The notes under the pieces were generated by a model. That model ran no database searches. It was given only the letters and a program-made list of their open reading frames with translations, and had not been told where the DNA came from. 64,000 nt of DNA from Streptomyces sp. KMM 9044 (GTDB lineage Bacteria > Actinomycetota > Actinomycetes > Streptomycetales > Streptomycetaceae), in assembly GCF_024701375.2 (NCBI RefSeq), contig NZ_CP113910.1:4154001-4218000 (forward strand), in the 5' to 3' direction. Below are positions 8,419-16,701 of the stretch, in pieces (within the stretch, counting starts at the first letter, position 1; the number at the start of each line of letters is the position of its first letter). Both the position numbers and the translations under genes were made by a program.

Positions 8419-9112
8419 GCGGGTTCCAACTCTCCAGGACGGGCGCGAGCTTCCCGAACCCCTCGGTGAGGGCGGTCAGGGCGTCGCCGATGCGCCAGGC
8501 GTCGCGGTCGCGCGGGCCCACGGGGTTCGACACCGCCCGGATCTCCAGCACGGGCACGCCGTGCGCGGCGGCGGCCTCGGCGACCCCGAAGCCCTCCATG
8601 GCCTCGGCGAGCGCGCGGGGGTGCCGGTCTTTGAGGTGTGCGGCGCGGGCCGCGGTACCGGTCACCGTCGACACGGTGAGAACGGCGCCGGTGAGGGCAC
8701 CGGCCGCGGCGGCCGCGCCTCGGACCAGGGCGGCGGGGGGCAGGTGGGTGACGGTGCCGAAGCCGAGTGCGGTCACCGGCAGGAAGCCGTCCGCCGTCTC
8801 GGCGCCCAGGTCGGCGGCGGTGATCTCGTCGGCGACGACGAGCGAGCCGACGGGCGCGTGCGGCGCGAAACCGCCGGCGATCCCGGCGGAGACGACGACG
8901 TCGTAGGGGCGGCCCGACAGGGCGGCGGCGGTGAGGGCGGTGGCCGTGGAGGCGGCGGCGAGGGCCGGTCCGACACCGGCGGCGAGGACGTCGGGGCCGT
9001 CGGCGATCCCGACCACGGCCGCCCCGGCCGCCCCGGGCAGCGCGACCTCGCGCACGGCCCCCGGGAACGCCCCGGCCACCGCGTCCCGCTCGGCGGGGAC
9101 AGCGGTGGCCAC
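8408..9112 (-). CDS. mqnB: Futalosine hydrolase
   Basis: MqnB removes hypoxanthine from futalosine in menaquinone synthesis. The protein belongs to the purine nucleoside phosphorylase/UDP phosphorylase fold: VVSAGIAGGFA, SLVVADEITAADLG and the C-terminal AMEGFGVAEAAAAHGVPVLEIRAVSNPVG are typical. The start is uncertain. GTG 9112-9110 (MATAVPAERDAV) has an AGGG upstream; the frame stays open to CTG 9208, abutting the upstream lipoprotein gene. It overlaps mqnD by 11 bases and lies downstream of the lipoprotein gene in one operon. Confidence 0.92.
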   Translation of the reverse strand: MATAVPAERDAVAGAFPGAVREVALPGAAGAAVVGIADGPDVLAAGVGPALAAASTATALTAAALSGRPYDVVVSAGIAGGFAPHAPVGSLVVADEITAADLGAETADGFLPVTALGFGTVTHLPPAALVRGAAAAAGALTGAVLTVSTVTGTAARAAHLKDRHPRALAEAMEGFGVAEAAAAHGVPVLEIRAVSNPVGPRDRDAWRIGDALTALTEGFGKLAPVLESWNPHDH

Positions 9113-9204
9113 GAGGACCCTGCCCCGGGCCCCCGGCCCCGTACGGGCGGGGGGCCCGGGGCAGGCGGACGGACCGGGGCCGCTCGGGCCGTTTCCCGGG
9201 ATGA

Positions 9205-9702
9205 TCAGGCGTCCTTCTTCAGCCGGAAGCTCCACAGGCCCGTGGCGTCGTTCTCGCCCTCCTTGACCGACACCAGGGTCGAGTCGCCCTGGGCGCCGTA
9301 CTGGGCATTGAAGAACACGCTGCCGGGGATGGTGCGGTAGGTCTTGGTGCTGGAGTCGGTCAGCGGCTGACCGTTCATCAGGATCGTCCAGCCCTTGTCG
9401 GCGACCTCCGGGTCGACACCGAAGCGCACGGTCTCGTCCGGGTCGACCGTGATCTCCTCGACGTCCTTGTTCTGGAGGCACTTGGAGAGGTCGGCGGTCT
9501 TCAAGGCCTCGCCCTTGCCACCGCAGGTCGCCTCGGAGCTCACCGAGGAGCTGCCGACGGTGAGGGTGGACATCGCCGTCGGCTTGTCACAGGCCGACAG
9601 GACGAGCAGTCCGGCGGATACGGCGCCGACGGTGGCGACGGCACGGCGGCGTCGCACGGCGCGGGCACTCGGAGCGGCTGCGCCGCGAGGCAACGTGGTC
9701 AT
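9205..9702 (-). CDS. DUF2771-type lipoprotein
   Basis: The 165-residue protein starts at ATG 9702 with a basic n-region, a hydrophobic core and a lipobox LVLSAC, so it should be exported and lipidated at the Cys near residue 38. The mature part is polar with two further Cys (ATCGG and SKCLQN) that could form a disulfide, and a predicted beta-rich domain ending WSFRLKKDA. It is the first gene of the operon with mqnB and mqnD. The family is widespread in Streptomyces; its role is unknown and the link to menaquinone synthesis is only by position. Confidence 0.8.
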   Translation of the reverse strand: MTTLPRGAAAPSARAVRRRRAVATVGAVSAGLLVLSACDKPTAMSTLTVGSSSVSSEATCGGKGEALKTADLSKCLQNKDVEEITVDPDETVRFGVDPEVADKGWTILMNGQPLTDSSTKTYRTIPGSVFFNAQYGAQGDSTLVSVKEGENDATGLWSFRLKKDA

Positions 9703-9840
9703 GGGCGAAAGGCTATCGGGCACGCCCCACCCGTTCCCCACGTGGGGGTACGGCGTGGCCGGAGCGTTACGCCACTCGCGCGCGAGCCTTTCCGGGAGCA
9801 GGGCAGGGACCGGTCCGGCGGATGCGGGCCGGGGGCCGGT

Positions 9841-10151
9841 GCGGGTGCCGCTGCTGGGGGCCGTGTCACCCGGATGTCCGCCCCTGCCGTATGCCGGCCG
9901 GGTCCACGCCACCAGTGTGCGTGAGCCGTCGCAGGGCAGGGCGGGGCAGGTCAGGGGGGCCGGTGCGGGTGCCGCTGCTGGGGGCCGTGTCACCCGGATG
10001 TCCGCCCCTGCCGTATGCCGGCCGGGTCCACGCCACCAGTGTGCGTGAGCCGTCGCAGGGCAGGGCGGGGCAGGTCAGGGGGGCCGGTGCGGGTGCCGCT
10101 GCTGGGGGCCGTGTCACCCGGACGTCCGCCCCTGCCGTATGCCGGCCGGGC
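9841..10151. repeat. 124-bp tandem repeat, about 2.5 copies
   Basis: The unit starting GCGGGTGCCGCTGCTGGGGG begins at 9841, 9965 and 10089, a constant period of 124 bases. Copies 1 and 2 are nearly identical; copy 3 is partial and runs into the last codons of the MFS gene at 10152. The array lies between the MFS stop and the lipoprotein-mqnBD operon. It looks like tandem duplication of the MFS 3' end and its downstream sequence. Confidence 0.85.
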
Positions 10152-11609
10152 TCACGCCACCCGCGCGCGTCCGCTGCCTTTGCCGTGCCGGGCCGAGCCG
10201 ATCAGGCCGCGGACGGTGGTCAGCCAGCCCGTGGCGACGATCGCGGCGCCCACCGCCAGGCCCAGCGACCCGATCAGCGGCATCGCGATGCCGATCGACC
10301 CGCCCAGCACCCACGACATCTGGAGCAGCGTCTCGGAGCGCGCGAACGCCGACGTACGGACCAGTTCGGGCACGTCCCGCTGGATCAGCGCGTCCAGGGA
10401 GAGTTTGGCGAGCGCCTGCGCGAACCCGGCGATCCCGGCCAGGCAGGCGATCACGACCGCGCCGAACAGCGCCGCCGCGGTGATCGCCGCAACGGCCACA
10501 CAGGCCACCACCGTCACGATGATGATCTCCGGCGCGCGGGATCTCAGCGAGGCCCCGACGGCCGTACCGAGCGCGTTGCCCGCGCCCGCCGCCACTCCCA
10601 CGACGGCCAGGGACACGGCGGCGCTCTGCCCGCTCATCGGATGCTCGCGCAGCAGGAACGCGAGGAAGAAGATCAGGAACCCGGTCAGACAGCGGATGGA
10701 CGCGTTGGCGGCCAGTGCGTGGGTGACGGCCGGGCCGACCGTGCGCAGGCCGGGCCGCTTGACCGGCTTGAGGTGCGGGCCGTGCAGATGCTCCTCGTCC
10801 GCCGCGAGCAGCGCCGTGTCCTCCCCCTTCGCGGAGTCCACCTTCGACGGCAGCGTGAACGACAGCACCGCCCCCGTGACGAACAGGACGAACGCCCCGT
10901 ACAGCGGCCAGCGTGGCCCGATCTGGTGGAGGCCCGCGCCGATCGGCGCCGCGATGCCGGTGGCCAGCAGGCCGCCGAGGGTGACCCGCGAGTTGGCCTT
11001 CACGAGCGAGAACGCGGGTGGCAGCAGCCGCGGCACGACGGCGCTTCTGACCACCCCGTACGCCTTCGAGGAGACCAGCACGCCGAGGGCGGCCGGATAC
11101 AGCTGGATGCCGCCGGTGACGACCGCTCCGGACAGCACCAGGGCGAGGATCGCGCGGGCGAGCATCGCGCCCGCCATCGCGGCCCGGCGGCCGTGCGGGA
11201 GGCGGTCCAGGAGCGGGCCGACCACCGGGGCCAGGAGCGTGAACGGGGCCATCGTGATGGCGAGGTAGAGGGCGACCCGGCCGCGGGCCTCGTCCGTCGG
11301 CACGGAGAAGAAGACGGTGGACGCGAGGGCGACGGTGATCATGACGTCGCCGGCGCCGTTCACCCCGTGCAGTTCGATCAGTTTGCCGAGGCCGGACTCG
11401 CCGGCGCCGTGCGCGTGGGTGGCCCGGCGGATTCCGCGCGCGGTCCCGGTCACCGGGAGGCGCAGACCGCGCCCGAGCGCGCGCAGCGGGCCGCCGGCCC
11501 GGCTGGCCCCGACGCCTCGGCCCTTTTTCGGACCCTTCACCTTGACCCCGTCGGTCTCACCGGTCCCGGTGGCGCCCTGGGGTGTCCTAGCGGTAGCCAC
11601 GACGTTCAT
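10152..11609 (-). CDS. MFS-type transporter
   Basis: A 485-residue protein with an unusual ~85-residue basic N-terminal extension (VKVKGPKKGRGVGASR...) before the first membrane helix, then about 12 hydrophobic segments of the major facilitator superfamily. A long hydrophilic central loop (SKVDSAKGEDTALLAADEEH) joins the two halves. ATG 11609-11607 is the start. Substrate unknown. It is co-directional with the downstream lipoprotein-mqnBD operon, but the 124-bp tandem repeats intervene. Confidence 0.85.
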   Translation of the reverse strand: MNVVATARTPQGATGTGETDGVKVKGPKKGRGVGASRAGGPLRALGRGLRLPVTGTARGIRRATHAHGAGESGLGKLIELHGVNGAGDVMITVALASTVFFSVPTDEARGRVALYLAITMAPFTLLAPVVGPLLDRLPHGRRAAMAGAMLARAILALVLSGAVVTGGIQLYPAALGVLVSSKAYGVVRSAVVPRLLPPAFSLVKANSRVTLGGLLATGIAAPIGAGLHQIGPRWPLYGAFVLFVTGAVLSFTLPSKVDSAKGEDTALLAADEEHLHGPHLKPVKRPGLRTVGPAVTHALAANASIRCLTGFLIFFLAFLLREHPMSGQSAAVSLAVVGVAAGAGNALGTAVGASLRSRAPEIIIVTVVACVAVAAITAAALFGAVVIACLAGIAGFAQALAKLSLDALIQRDVPELVRTSAFARSETLLQMSWVLGGSIGIAMPLIGSLGLAVGAAIVATGWLTTVRGLIGSARHGKGSGRARVA

Positions 11610-11838
11610 AGTGCCCCGATATGGCGGTACGTAGTGCCGTAACCGTGGTGACGGCTCCGGCACGTGCCGCTGTCCGGCGGAACGCCCCGGTGGCGAGGGG
11701 CCCGTCGACCGTCCGCCACGCGGTGCGGCAAGGGCGTTGTGCGTGGGTGTCGAGGATCTCGTGGGCATGGCGGGGGCGACGGGGGGACGGGACGGATTCC
11801 GGCGCGCGACGGCCCGAGAACCACCGTCGGTGTAGGCC

Positions 11839-11867
11839 ATACGCACGCGAGAAGGTAGCGTGCGTAT
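11839..11867. promoter_or_regulatory. Perfect 10-bp inverted repeat upstream of DUF3027 gene
   Basis: ATACGCACGC (11839-11848) is repeated exactly in inverted orientation (11858-11867) around 9 bases. It sits about 140 bases before the DUF3027 start and 230 bases before the divergent MFS start, so it could be an operator for a dimeric regulator. The rest of 11610-12008 shows no gene. Confidence 0.4.
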
Positions 11868-12008
11868 CTCAGCCATCCCGCAGAATGGATGGAGGCGCGC
11901 CCGAGCACGAATCGGCGCGGACGTCGACGCGGTCCTCCGGTCCGCTCCGTCCGCCCCCGCGCTGGGAGTGGCGCACACGTGAGACGGCGTAGGAGAGAAG
12001 CGATACCT

Positions 12009-12953
12009 GTGAGCGCAGCGACAACGCGAAGCCGCACCCCCGACCGCCTGTGCGCCGAGGCGGTCGACCTCGCCCGTGCCGCCGCCGAGGAGGCCGCCGC
12101 GCCCGGGGTCGTCGGCGAGCACGAGGGGCTCGTCTCCGAGGGTGACCGGGTCGTCACCCACTTCTTCGCCTGCCGTGAGCTCGGCTACCGGGGCTGGCGC
12201 TGGGCGGTCACCGTCGCCCGCGCCTCCCGCGCCAAGCTCGTCACGGTGGACGAGGCGGTCCTGCTGCCCGGCCCCGACGCACTGCTCGCACCGGAGTGGG
12301 TGCCGTGGAGCGAGCGACTGCGCCCCGGCGACATGGGCCCCGGCGACCTGCTGCCCACCGACGCCGAGGATCTGCGGCTGGAGCCCGGCTACTCGGGTGA
12401 GGACGAGCCGGCCCCGAACTCGACGGTCGCCGCGGCCGCCTCGGTCACCGGGGAACTCGCCGAGCTGGTGGAGGCGGAGGACGCCGAGATCGCCGGGGGC
12501 TCCCCGGCCGACCTGACGATCGCACCCGCCCGCGGCTCGATCGCGTCGGTCGCCGAGGAACTCGGTATGCGCCGCGCCCGGGTCCTGTCCCGCTACGGCC
12601 TGCACATCGCCGCCGACCGCTGGGAGGAGGCATTCGGCGCCAAGACCCCGATGGCGCAGGCGGCGCCCGCCTCCTGCGTGAGCTGCGGCTTCCTCGCCCG
12701 CATCGGCGGTTCCCTGGGCCAGGCCTTCGGCGTGTGCGCCAACGAGTTCTCCCCGGCCGACGGCCGCGTGGTCTCTCTGGCGTACGGCTGCGGCGGCCAC
12801 TCCGAGGCCGCGGTCATGCCCAGTCCGCCGCAGCCCGCTCCGCCGAGGATCGACGAGACCCGCGTCGACCCGTTCCCGCTCCGCCCGGCCCCCGACTCGG
12901 GCTCGGTTCCGGCGGCGGAGGACTCGGCTTCGGCGGACCTGGGTCACTCGTAG
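12009..12953 (+). CDS. DUF3027 family protein
   Basis: A 314-residue acidic protein. A central region (EEAFGAKTPMAQAAPASCVSCGFLARIGGSLGQAFGVC) has a CxxC pair and further Cys residues (YGCGGH), suggesting a metal site, and carries the DUF3027 signature. The first ~170 residues include WRWAVTVARASRAKLVTVDEAVLLPG. GTG 12009 follows a purine-rich site (GGAGAGAAGCG). The C-terminus is Pro/Ser/Asp rich. The family is confined to actinobacteria and its function is unknown. The next gene was probably the sacsin-like ATPase before an IS3 relic was inserted. Confidence 0.85.
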   Translation: MSAATTRSRTPDRLCAEAVDLARAAAEEAAAPGVVGEHEGLVSEGDRVVTHFFACRELGYRGWRWAVTVARASRAKLVTVDEAVLLPGPDALLAPEWVPWSERLRPGDMGPGDLLPTDAEDLRLEPGYSGEDEPAPNSTVAAAASVTGELAELVEAEDAEIAGGSPADLTIAPARGSIASVAEELGMRRARVLSRYGLHIAADRWEEAFGAKTPMAQAAPASCVSCGFLARIGGSLGQAFGVCANEFSPADGRVVSLAYGCGGHSEAAVMPSPPQPAPPRIDETRVDPFPLRPAPDSGSVPAAEDSASADLGHS

Positions 12954-13034
12954 GGGGCGTACCGGGCTTGAGGTGCCCCCGGCGGTGTGGGCACTCCGGC
13001 AATGGATCTTGTTGATCCGAGGAAGGGTGCCCTG

Positions 13035-13440
13035 GTGGGACGTCAGTCTCCGTGTCGGGAGGAGTTCGGGAACGATGTGGTGGTGTTGTACCGCGCTGCG
13101 GGCGGGAAACGCAGGTACCCGGCGGTCGCGGCGGATGCCGGGGGGACCGGCGGGGCCTTGCGGAGCCGGGTGCGCCAGGGCGACGAGCAAGCGGGCCGCA
13201 GCCGCAGCGACCGGACCGGGGAGAGCCGGGAGGGGGAACTGGCCCGGTCGCTGCGGCTGCGGGCGGGGAACGGCCGGCTGCGCAAGGCCGAGAAGGGGAG
13301 GGGAACGCGAGCGGGAGATCCTGTGCCGGGCGGCGGCCCGTTGCGCGAAGGGGACGAAGTGAAGACCCGCCGCTGGGACTTCGTCTCCGTCCGCGCCGAG
13401 GCCTTCGGTGTTCAGCGGACATGCCGGGTTCCTCGGGTCT
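13035..13440 (+). pseudogene. IS3-family transposase relic (orfA end, orfB start)
   Basis: Translation gives VGRQSPCREEFGNDVVVLYR, KRRYPAVAADAG, then ELARSLRLRAGNGRLRKAEK and, after a frame change, KTRRWDFVSVRAEAFGVQR. These match in order the IS3 OrfA helix-turn-helix, its leucine-zipper-like coiled coil and the first residues of OrfB. Only the start of OrfB remains and the reading frame is damaged around 13260-13350. This is an immobile remnant between the DUF3027 and sacsin-like genes. Confidence 0.65.
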
Positions 13441-13513
13441 CTCGCCCCGGCCACTGCCGGTGGGGCGGTACCTTCGGGCTCACGCCGATGACGGCCGACG
13501 AGGAGAGACCAAC

Positions 13514-16500
13514 GTGAGCATGTTCGTACGGCCTGCGGACGAGGGCGCGGACCCGTTCGGTACGGCGCGTCTGCGGCGCGGGGTGCTGGACGCCTGGGCC
13601 GCCGGTCCCGCGCGGTTCCGTGAGGACGCCAACGCCGAGGAGGATCTCGTCCTCGGCGGGTACCGGGACCGCCTCGTCGTCGAGCTGGCGCAGAACGCCG
13701 CCGACGCCGCCGCCCGCGCCGGAGTGCCGGGGCGGCTTCGGCTCACGTTGCGCGACGGGGTGCTCGTCGCCGCCAACACCGGGGCTCCACTGGACGCGGC
13801 CGGGGTCGAGTCGCTGTCCACGCTGCGTGCCTCCGCGAAGCGGGACGCACCCGACCGGGCGGTCGGGCGGTTCGGGGTCGGCTTCACCGCCGTGCTCGCC
13901 GTCACCGACGAGCCCGCCGTCGTCGGGCGGCACGGCGGGGTGCGCTGGTCGCTCGCCGAGGCGCGGGGGCTGGCCGGGGAGAGCGCCGGGGGCAGCGCCG
14001 GGCTCGGTGACGAGATCCGGCGGCGGGACGGTCATGTGCCGTTGCTGCGGCTGCCCTTCCCCGCCGAGGGGACCGCACCGGACCCGTACGACACCGCCGT
14101 CATCCTGCCACTGCGCGACACCGCCGCCGCCGATCTCGCGGAGCGGCTGCTGCACGCCGTCGACGACGCCCTGCTGCTCGCACTGCCGGGGCTGGAGGAC
14201 GTCGTCGTCGAGATCGGCGACGACGCGCCCCGTACCGTGACCCGCCGGGCCGAGGGTGACCTCACCGTCGTCGAGGACTCGCGGGAGGGGACCACCCGGT
14301 GGCGCACCGCCGCCGCGCACGGGCCGCTCACCTCGGACCTGCTCGCCGACCGGCCCGTCGAGGAGCGGCTGCGACCGCACTGGTCGGTGACCTGGGCCGT
14401 TCCGGTCGACGCCGACGGCACTCCCGCCCGGCCCCGGACCAGCCCCGTCGTGCACGCACCCACCCCCAGCGACGAGCCGCTCGGCGTGCCCGCCCTGCTC
14501 ATCGCCTCCTTCCCGCTGGACTCCACCCGCCGGCACACTGCCCCCGGGCCGCTCACCGACTTCCTGGTGGAGCGCGCCGCCGACGCCTACACCGGGCTCC
14601 TCGCCGACTGGCGCCCGGTGACCGCCGGGATCATCGACCTCGTGCCCGGCCCGCTCGGCAAGGGCGAGCTGGACGGGGCGCTGCGGCAGGCGGTGCTCGC
14701 ACGGCTGCCGCGGACCTCCTTCCTGCCGCCCGCGCTGGAAGCGGGATCACAGGACGAGGAGTCCGACCTGCCCGAGTCGCTGCGGCCCCGGGACGCCGAA
14801 GTCGTCGAGGGGGCGGGCGTCGAGACCGTGCGGGTTCTTGCCGAAGTGCTTCCGACTCTGCTCCCCGCAGGGCTCGAGCGGCGGTCCGAGCTGCGCACGC
14901 TCGGGGTGGCCCGGGTTCCGCTGACCGACGCCGTCGACCGGCTCGCCGGGCTCGAGAAGTCGCCCGACTGGTGGCGGCGGCTGTACGAGAGCCTCGCCGG
15001 GGTCGATCCGGACCGGCTCTCCGGGCTGCCGGTGCCGCTGGCCGACGGACGCACCACCCTCGGCCCCCGTCAGGTCCTGCTGCCCGGCGCCGAGGCCGCC
15101 CGGATCGACCCCGCGACGCTGGCCCGGCTCGGCCTCAAGGTCGCCCACCCGGACGCCGCGCACCCCCTCCTGGAGAAGCTCGGCGCCCTCCCGGCGACCC
15201 CGCGGGCGGTGCTCACCACCCCGCAGGTGCGGGCCGCCGTCGCCGCCTCCCTCGACGACGAGCCCGCCCTGAACTGGGAAGACGAGGCGCCCGACGCCGA
15301 CGAACTCGCCGACACCGTACTCGGGCTGGTGCGCGATTCCGGTCTCGAACCGGGCGACGAGCCCTGGCTGGGTGCCCTCGCCCTCCCCGACGAGGACGGC
15401 GAACTCTCCCCGGCCTGCGAACTGGTCTTCCCCGGAGGCCCGTTCGCCCAGGTGATGAGGGAGGGAGAAATCGCAGCAGTGGAAACCGAGTTGGCTGAGC
15501 GATGGGGTGAGGGGCCGCTCGCCGCCTGTGGTGTGCTGGTCGACTTCGTGCTCGTCCGTGCCACCGACGTCGTCCTCGACCCGGACGAACTCGAGCCCCG
15601 TGAAGGGGACTTCGCCGAGCCCGACGACGTGGGCCTGCTGGATGCCGTGGACGTGTGGAGCGAGGACGTTCTCGACCGCTTCCCCGACAGTCCCGTGCCC
15701 CCCGTCGCGACCGAACTCGTAGCCGTCCGCGACCTCGACCTCGTCGACGACGACCAGTGGCCCCGCGCCCTCGCCCTGCTCGCCCGTCCGCCGCTGCGCG
15801 ACGCCCTCACCCAGCCGGTCCGCGTCCTGCTGCCCGACGGCACCCACGAGGTCGTACGCCCCTACACCGCGTGGTGGCTGCGCGGGCACCCGGTGCTCGG
15901 CGGCCGCCGCCCGGCCGGGCTGCGCGCCGCCGGGAGCGATCCGCTGCTGCGCGGCCTGTACGACGAGGCCGACGCCACCGGTTTCGACGACGAGCAGGTG
16001 CTGCGGGCCCTCGGCGTCCGTACGTCCGTGTCCGCGCTGCTCGACGAACCGGGCGGCGCCGCCGAGCTCCTCGACCGCCTGGCCGACCCCGACCGGGAGG
16101 TCACCGCCGGCCAGCTGCACGCCCTCTACGGGGCGCTGGCCGACCTGGACCCGGAGCAGGTGACCCTGCCGGACAGGGTGCGCGCGGTGGCCGACGGCCG
16201 GGTCGAGGTGGTGGACGCGGCGGATGCGGTGGTCGTCGACTCGCCCGACCTGCTGCCGTTCACCGGGGGTGTGGCCCTGCTGCCCGTGTGCCCCTCGCGA
16301 GCCGCCGAGCTGGCCGAGCTGTTCCAGGTGCGGCGGCTGAGCGAGTCCGTCACCGGCGACGTCGACACCGAGGGCACCGAGCACGACGTACCGCAGCCGG
16401 TGCGGGTGCTGCTCGGGGCGGGCACCCCGGGCACGTACGTCGAGCACGAGGAGCTCCTCGTGGACGATGTGGAGATCGACTGGCGGCTGACCCGTGACGG

Positions 16501-16645
16501 TGTGCTGCACGCCGCCACCCTGGAGGGCGTCGCCGCCGGGCTGGCCTGGGCGGCCCGGCAGTGGCCGCGCCGGTTCGAGGTCGCGGCGCTGCTGGAGGAC
16601 CCGTCCAGGGCCGAGGAACTGGCCCGGGACCGCTGGTTCGACTGA
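13514..16645 (+). CDS. Sacsin/HSP90-like ATPase-domain protein
   Basis: A 1043-residue protein. The N-terminal region (about 30-170) resembles the GHKL ATP-binding fold of HSP90/sacsin: ELAQNAADAA (N-box), VAANTGAPLD, SLSTLRASAKRD and GRFGVGFTAVLAV (G-box). The rest is long, acidic and without a recognised domain. GTG 13514 follows GGAGAG. Cytoplasmic. The architecture suggests an ATP-dependent chaperone-like or scaffold role, which is inference. It is a single gene, convergent with nhaA. Confidence 0.82.
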   Translation: MSMFVRPADEGADPFGTARLRRGVLDAWAAGPARFREDANAEEDLVLGGYRDRLVVELAQNAADAAARAGVPGRLRLTLRDGVLVAANTGAPLDAAGVESLSTLRASAKRDAPDRAVGRFGVGFTAVLAVTDEPAVVGRHGGVRWSLAEARGLAGESAGGSAGLGDEIRRRDGHVPLLRLPFPAEGTAPDPYDTAVILPLRDTAAADLAERLLHAVDDALLLALPGLEDVVVEIGDDAPRTVTRRAEGDLTVVEDSREGTTRWRTAAAHGPLTSDLLADRPVEERLRPHWSVTWAVPVDADGTPARPRTSPVVHAPTPSDEPLGVPALLIASFPLDSTRRHTAPGPLTDFLVERAADAYTGLLADWRPVTAGIIDLVPGPLGKGELDGALRQAVLARLPRTSFLPPALEAGSQDEESDLPESLRPRDAEVVEGAGVETVRVLAEVLPTLLPAGLERRSELRTLGVARVPLTDAVDRLAGLEKSPDWWRRLYESLAGVDPDRLSGLPVPLADGRTTLGPRQVLLPGAEAARIDPATLARLGLKVAHPDAAHPLLEKLGALPATPRAVLTTPQVRAAVAASLDDEPALNWEDEAPDADELADTVLGLVRDSGLEPGDEPWLGALALPDEDGELSPACELVFPGGPFAQVMREGEIAAVETELAERWGEGPLAACGVLVDFVLVRATDVVLDPDELEPREGDFAEPDDVGLLDAVDVWSEDVLDRFPDSPVPPVATELVAVRDLDLVDDDQWPRALALLARPPLRDALTQPVRVLLPDGTHEVVRPYTAWWLRGHPVLGGRRPAGLRAAGSDPLLRGLYDEADATGFDDEQVLRALGVRTSVSALLDEPGGAAELLDRLADPDREVTAGQLHALYGALADLDPEQVTLPDRVRAVADGRVEVVDAADAVVVDSPDLLPFTGGVALLPVCPSRAAELAELFQVRRLSESVTGDVDTEGTEHDVPQPVRVLLGAGTPGTYVEHEELLVDDVEIDWRLTRDGVLHAATLEGVAAGLAWAARQWPRRFEVAALLEDPSRAEELARDRWFD

Positions 16646-16701
16646 CGGGTGTGGGGTGTGTGGGGGGGGCCGGAACACCGGCCCCCCCACGGAACCGCCG
16701 G

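Noticed and set aside
9841..10160. Possible CRISPR array.
   Set aside because: The 124-base units are contiguous with no spacers and include coding sequence of the MFS gene; it is a plain tandem duplication.
10152..13454. A 1100-codon open frame on the minus strand.
   Set aside because: Only the part up to 11609 is a transporter; the rest is antisense to the well-supported DUF3027 gene and to an IS3 relic, and is open because of high GC.
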